This document shows, piece after piece, positions 22,262 through 25,744 of a stretch of 25,744 bases of DNA (positions within the stretch are counted from its first letter, which is position 1; each line of letters begins with the position of its first letter). Source of the DNA: Holophagales bacterium (GTDB taxonomy: Bacteria > Acidobacteriota > Holophagae > Holophagales > Holophagaceae); contig JAITFL010000167.1 of assembly GCA_031281385.1 (NCBI GenBank), positions 1-25,744 on the forward strand. The letters run 5' to 3'. The translations under genes and the position numbers were made by a program. The notes under the pieces are model-generated. The model saw only the letters and a program-made list of their open reading frames with translations. It did no database searches and was not told the origin of the DNA.

Positions 22262-23701
22262 TCACTGCGCTGTCTTATTCCAGCACTCGGTGTTCTTTAT
22301 GCCCAATTTCTCTGGCTCGAATTTGATTGCCCCCCCCGCCTTTCTCTGGCGCTCGTAGTCCCTCAACACCTTGACTCCCACCCAGCCCAGCGCGAGTATG
22401 GCTATGAGGTTCAGCCAAGCCATCAGGCCGACTCCGATGTCGCCAATGGCCCACATCATGCTGGCGGTGCGGAGCGTTCCGAAGAAGACCATGACCAAAA
22501 GGCCCACCCGTATCGCGGTGATGCCCGCCTTCCGGCCGTTACCTCTGAACAGGTACGCCACGTTGGACTCGGCATAGTATGCGTACGCCATGATGGTTGT
22601 AATGGCAAAGAAGAATAGCGCGATGGCTACGAATGCGCTGCCGAAGCCAGGCGCTATCGTATCTATGGCCGCTTGGGTGTACTGCGGGCCAGGCTCTACG
22701 CCTGGAAGGTTTTGGGCCAAGAAGCCGCCATTTGGGCCGACTATGTTGTACTGGCCAGTAAGGAGAAGCATGAGGCCGGTGGCCGTGCAGACGCCCAGTG
22801 TGTCAACATAAACTCCAAACGCTTCCACAATGCCCATCTGGGCGGGGTGAGAGACTTCCACCGCAGCGGCCGCTTGGGGGGCGGTGCCTTGGCCGGCCTC
22901 GTTGCTGTATATGCCCCGCTTGACGCCCCAGGCTATGGCAGAGCCGACTATGCCGCCAAACGCCTCGTTGAACCCAAATGCGGACGAAAAAATCAGCCTT
23001 ATCATTTCGGGGACGCGGCGGATGTCAACGACTATAACGACAATGGCCATGAGGATGTAGGCTATGGCCATGAAGGGCACCACCAGCTCCGCCACCCTTC
23101 CTATGCGCCTGGCGCCGCCGAAAATGACCAAGGCCAACAGGACGGCCACAAATGCGCCCGACACCCAAGAGGGAATGTTGAAGCCATTTTCAAAGGCCAT
23201 CGCTATGCTGTTGGACTGTATGCCGGGCAGCAACAGCCCGCATGAAAAGACTGTGGCGATGGCAAAGATTATCGCGTACCACTTCATCCCTAGGCCGTGC
23301 TCGATGTAGTACGAAGGCCCACCGCGGTATTCGCCAGTGCGTTTTTCTTTCCACACTTGGGCCAGCGTGCCCTCTATGAATGCGGAGCCAGAGCCCAAAA
23401 AGGCGATGGCCCACATCCAAAACATCGCGCCTGGCCCGCCCATGGCTATGGCCGTTGCGACGCCGGCGATATTGCCGGTGCCGACGCGGCCACCCAGCGC
23501 CATCGCGAAGCCCTGCAGGGTGCTAAGACCTTTGTCAGACCCCTTGCCCTTGACCAAGTACCTTATCATCCCCTTGAAATGGCGGATCTGCAGAAAGCGC
23601 GTCCAGACCGAAAAAAGCACTCCAGTCCCAAGGCACAGCACGACAAGGGGCGGCCCCCAGACCCATCCGCTAACTTTGTCAACTATCGCGCTTAGATCCA
23701 T
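22262..23701 (-). CDS. Sodium:alanine/glycine symporter, AGCS family
   Basis: A 479-residue inner-membrane protein with roughly ten to eleven hydrophobic segments. Family marks: GRVGTGNIAGVATAIAMGGP in the first third and SNEAGQGTAPQAAAAVE in the middle, both AGCS signatures involved in Na+ and amino-acid binding. It imports small neutral amino acids with sodium; alanine or glycine cannot be distinguished here. GGGAG seven bases upstream of the start supports ATG 23701. The promoter region is occupied by a repeat with heptads (23719-23753). Length and motifs appear complete. Confidence 0.9.
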   Translation of the reverse strand: MDLSAIVDKVSGWVWGPPLVVLCLGTGVLFSVWTRFLQIRHFKGMIRYLVKGKGSDKGLSTLQGFAMALGGRVGTGNIAGVATAIAMGGPGAMFWMWAIAFLGSGSAFIEGTLAQVWKEKRTGEYRGGPSYYIEHGLGMKWYAIIFAIATVFSCGLLLPGIQSNSIAMAFENGFNIPSWVSGAFVAVLLALVIFGGARRIGRVAELVVPFMAIAYILMAIVVIVVDIRRVPEMIRLIFSSAFGFNEAFGGIVGSAIAWGVKRGIYSNEAGQGTAPQAAAAVEVSHPAQMGIVEAFGVYVDTLGVCTATGLMLLLTGQYNIVGPNGGFLAQNLPGVEPGPQYTQAAIDTIAPGFGSAFVAIALFFFAITTIMAYAYYAESNVAYLFRGNGRKAGITAIRVGLLVMVFFGTLRTASMMWAIGDIGVGLMAWLNLIAILALGWVGVKVLRDYERQRKAGGAIKFEPEKLGIKNTECWNKTAQ

Positions 23702-23718
23702 TTGGGCTCCCTTCGTGC

Positions 23719-23899
23719 ATTGTCAATTGTCCATTGCCAATCGCCCATTGTCAATTGATGCGGGCATTCGAGGCTGCATTACGCTCATTGCACTAGGGCG
23801 TCTTCCCCAGACCCCTTATATTCGCTTCGCTTACTGCCCTATGTACGGGCTGATACATGGAGATGACTTCGATGAGCGCGAAAAGACTTCTGCAAGAAG
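23719..23899 (-). repeat. Heptad array and inverted family B repeat
   Basis: Heptads of the ATTGTCA/ATTGTCC type (23719-23753) directly precede the symporter gene on its strand. The region 23766-23876 is the reverse complement of the family B tail and one 31-bp unit (compare 8905-9000). Near 23899 an AACTGTCAATTAG heptad runs into the stop of the zinc-ribbon gene. Confidence 0.75.
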
Positions 23900-23900
23900 C

Positions 23901-24602
23901 TCAACTGTCAATTAGGTAAACTATCCTCTGGCACGACTCGCAGAATATAAACCCTTGGGTCTTCATCTGGTAGATGAGCGGTGTGCGGAGCTTTGTGTTG
24001 CAGCCTGTGCAGATGCTGTTCTCCACTGGCGCGACGGCCTTGCCGCCCCTGCTCTGCATGATGCGGTTGAACTTTGTCAGCGTCGCCGAATCCAGCTGGG
24101 CGCTCAGTTCCTCTATCTTTTCAGCCATGCTGGACTTGGCGGCCACTTGGCTTTCGTGCTCGGAAAGAAATATCTCCATCAGCTCTCCGAACTGCCGCTT
24201 GTCCTCTGCCTGTGATGCCGCCAGCGACTCTTTTTCGGCTTCCATCGCCTTCAGCGCTGCGGCGGCTTCGGTCATCGCCTTTTGGGCCGCGTCAAGCTGC
24301 CTCTCCTTTTCGTCCAGATCCCTCATCGCGATTGTGTACTGGCCCTTGTGGGTCGCGGTCTTGAGCGCGCCCCTTGCGTGGGCCTCCGACTTTGTGGCCT
24401 GCCCAAGCTGCTTCTCCGCAGCCTCGGCCTTTGCCCGCGCCTTTGCCAGGGCCCCTTCCAGTTCGAGCAGCTTTTTTTCTGCGGCCTTGGTGGATGCGTC
24501 CAGGCTCACCATTTCGGGCGGGTAGGCCGCCAGGTCGCGCTCTATGGCCCTCAGCCCATCGTGGGCCGCCTGCAGTTCTTTGAGTGTGGCTAGGGCATCC
24601 AT
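23901..24602 (-). CDS. Coiled-coil protein with C4 zinc ribbon (DUF164/zf-RING_7 type)
   Basis: A 233-residue protein. Residues 1-180 form a long charged coiled coil (runs of Ala/Glu/Lys heptads). The C-terminus carries four cysteines, C198-x2-C201 and C221-x2-C224, making a zinc ribbon. This is the layout of the widespread bacterial C4-type zinc-ribbon family, some of which act as flagellar or nucleic-acid-associated chaperones; no specific role is known here. The last codons and TGA stop (L-I-D-S-stop) match the AATTGACAGTTG repeat core, so the end may have been remodelled by the repeat. It is divergent from groES. Confidence 0.82.
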   Translation of the reverse strand: MDALATLKELQAAHDGLRAIERDLAAYPPEMVSLDASTKAAEKKLLELEGALAKARAKAEAAEKQLGQATKSEAHARGALKTATHKGQYTIAMRDLDEKERQLDAAQKAMTEAAAALKAMEAEKESLAASQAEDKRQFGELMEIFLSEHESQVAAKSSMAEKIEELSAQLDSATLTKFNRIMQSRGGKAVAPVENSICTGCNTKLRTPLIYQMKTQGFIFCESCQRIVYLIDS

Positions 24603-24670
24603 AATAATTCAGGTTACACCAAGCTGGGTCGAACAGGGTGCCAATAAATCTAAATATTTGAAAGACGATA

Positions 24671-24693
24671 ATCTTAGTTGTTTTTGCTAAGAT
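24671..24693. promoter_or_regulatory. Inverted repeat (7 bp, 9-base spacer) between zinc-ribbon gene and groES
   Basis: ATCTTAG-N9-CTAAGAT. On the minus strand TTTACA and TAAGAT with an 18-base spacer form a plausible promoter for the zinc-ribbon gene overlapping this palindrome. It lies 25 bases upstream of the groES -35. Operator function is inferred. Confidence 0.35.
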
Positions 24694-24718
24694 TTGTAAA
24701 AAAACTGAAAAAAAGGGG

Positions 24719-24776
24719 TTGACAAAGCCAAAAATCCATGTAGAGTAAAGAGTGCTGGCCGGCCATCCGGCCACTC
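24719..24776 (+). promoter_or_regulatory. groESL promoter and GC-rich leader hairpin
   Basis: TTGACA at 24719-24724 is a consensus -35; TAGAGT at 24741-24746 is a -10 at 16 bases. The expected transcript begins just after, with a hairpin: GAGT, bulge, GGCCGG-CCAT-CCGGCC, ACTC (24750-24776). AGGAGG before ATG 24825 is a strong ribosome site. No CIRCE element is present. Confidence 0.6.
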
Positions 24777-24824
24777 CATCAACCATTTCGCCCCCAGAGC
24801 ATTGGGGATTTTTAGGAGGACAAG

Positions 24825-25112
24825 ATGAACATTAAACCCCTGCACGACCGAGTAGTCCTGAAGAGGATTGAGCCCGCCGAGACAGTCCGCGGCGGGATCA
24901 TCATCCCCGACACAGCAAAAGAGAAGCCGATGGAGGCCCTAGTAGTGGCCGTAGGCGAGGGCAAGCACGACGACACCGGCAAGCGCATTCACATGTCGGT
25001 CAAGGCCGGCGACCGCGTTTTGATCGGCAAGTACAGCGGCACCGAGGTAAAGATAGGCGACGAGGATCATGTCATTGTCCGCGAGGACGAAATACTGGCC
25101 ATTGTCCACTAG
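24825..25112 (+). CDS. groES: Co-chaperonin GroES
   Basis: A 95-residue protein starting [19 protein letters not shown], with the mobile-loop region [16 protein letters not shown] (about 19-34) that binds GroEL, then VVAVGEGK and a final [13 protein letters not shown]. Length is standard. It forms the heptameric lid of the chaperonin chamber in the cytosol. The gene is followed 54 bases later by groEL, the usual operon. No abnormality is seen. Confidence 0.97.
   Translation: MNIKPLHDRVVLKRIEPAETVRGGIIIPDTAKEKPMEALVVAVGEGKHDDTGKRIHMSVKAGDRVLIGKYSGTEVKIGDEDHVIVREDEILAIVH

Positions 25113-25744
<632 letters not shown>

Noticed and set aside
24750..24776. CIRCE operator upstream of groES
   Set aside because: GAGTGCT is present, but the arms are in the wrong order and the partner TTAGCACTC is missing.

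Overview
The window is moderately GC-rich bacterial DNA. The last kilobases (zinc-ribbon coiled-coil gene, groES, start of groEL) are ordinary chromosome. Strong Shine-Dalgarno sites, a sodium/alanine symporter and a twin-arginine leader point to a Gram-negative-type bacterium. I cannot name the genus. The many dispersed palindromic repeats suggest a genome permissive to small non-coding elements.

Region 1 (about 1-11,430) is an accessory island made of small, mostly two-gene units. They are an MNT nucleotidyltransferase with a disrupted HEPN partner, a 1607-residue adenine-type DNA methyltransferase, two paralogous RelE/ParE-type toxin-antitoxin pairs in opposite orientations, an unrecognised 63/170-residue coupled pair, a 120/97-residue pair with a HicA-like second gene, and a HicA/HicB pair. 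Nearly every unit is separated from the next by a mosaic of repeats: (a) a hairpin-bearing linker that begins with CAATGGA-type heptads, (b) a 100-140 bp repeat present about seven times, (c) a 31-bp tandem motif with a conserved tail, and (d) a 104-bp exact duplication. The linker heptads supply the stop codons of at least three genes.

Region 2 (11,781-20,339) is a siphophage/GTA-like tail module on the + strand: tape measure, DUF2460-like distal tail protein, a connector fusion, two small proteins, an HK97-gp10-like neck protein, DUF2163/BR0599 hub, NlpC/P60 peptidase, large tail-tip protein and a fibre-like terminal protein. Several genes overlap by ATGA or TAATG. No terminase, portal, protease, capsid or integrase is visible, and the two neck-type genes sit inside the tail order instead of upstream of the tape measure.

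Region 3 (20,431-25,744) is host-like: a Tat-targeted amidohydrolase with an altered metal motif, a glutaredoxin-like protein, a converging AGCS-family symporter, a C4 zinc-ribbon coiled-coil protein, and divergently from it groES and the 5' part of groEL.

The most notable observation is at 857-1408. The HEPN gene is interrupted by a 133-bp element made of four consecutive hairpins and flanked by TTGATA. The lost HEPN C-terminus (with its RYP motif) remains as a 40-codon open frame that still overlaps the start of the MNT gene.
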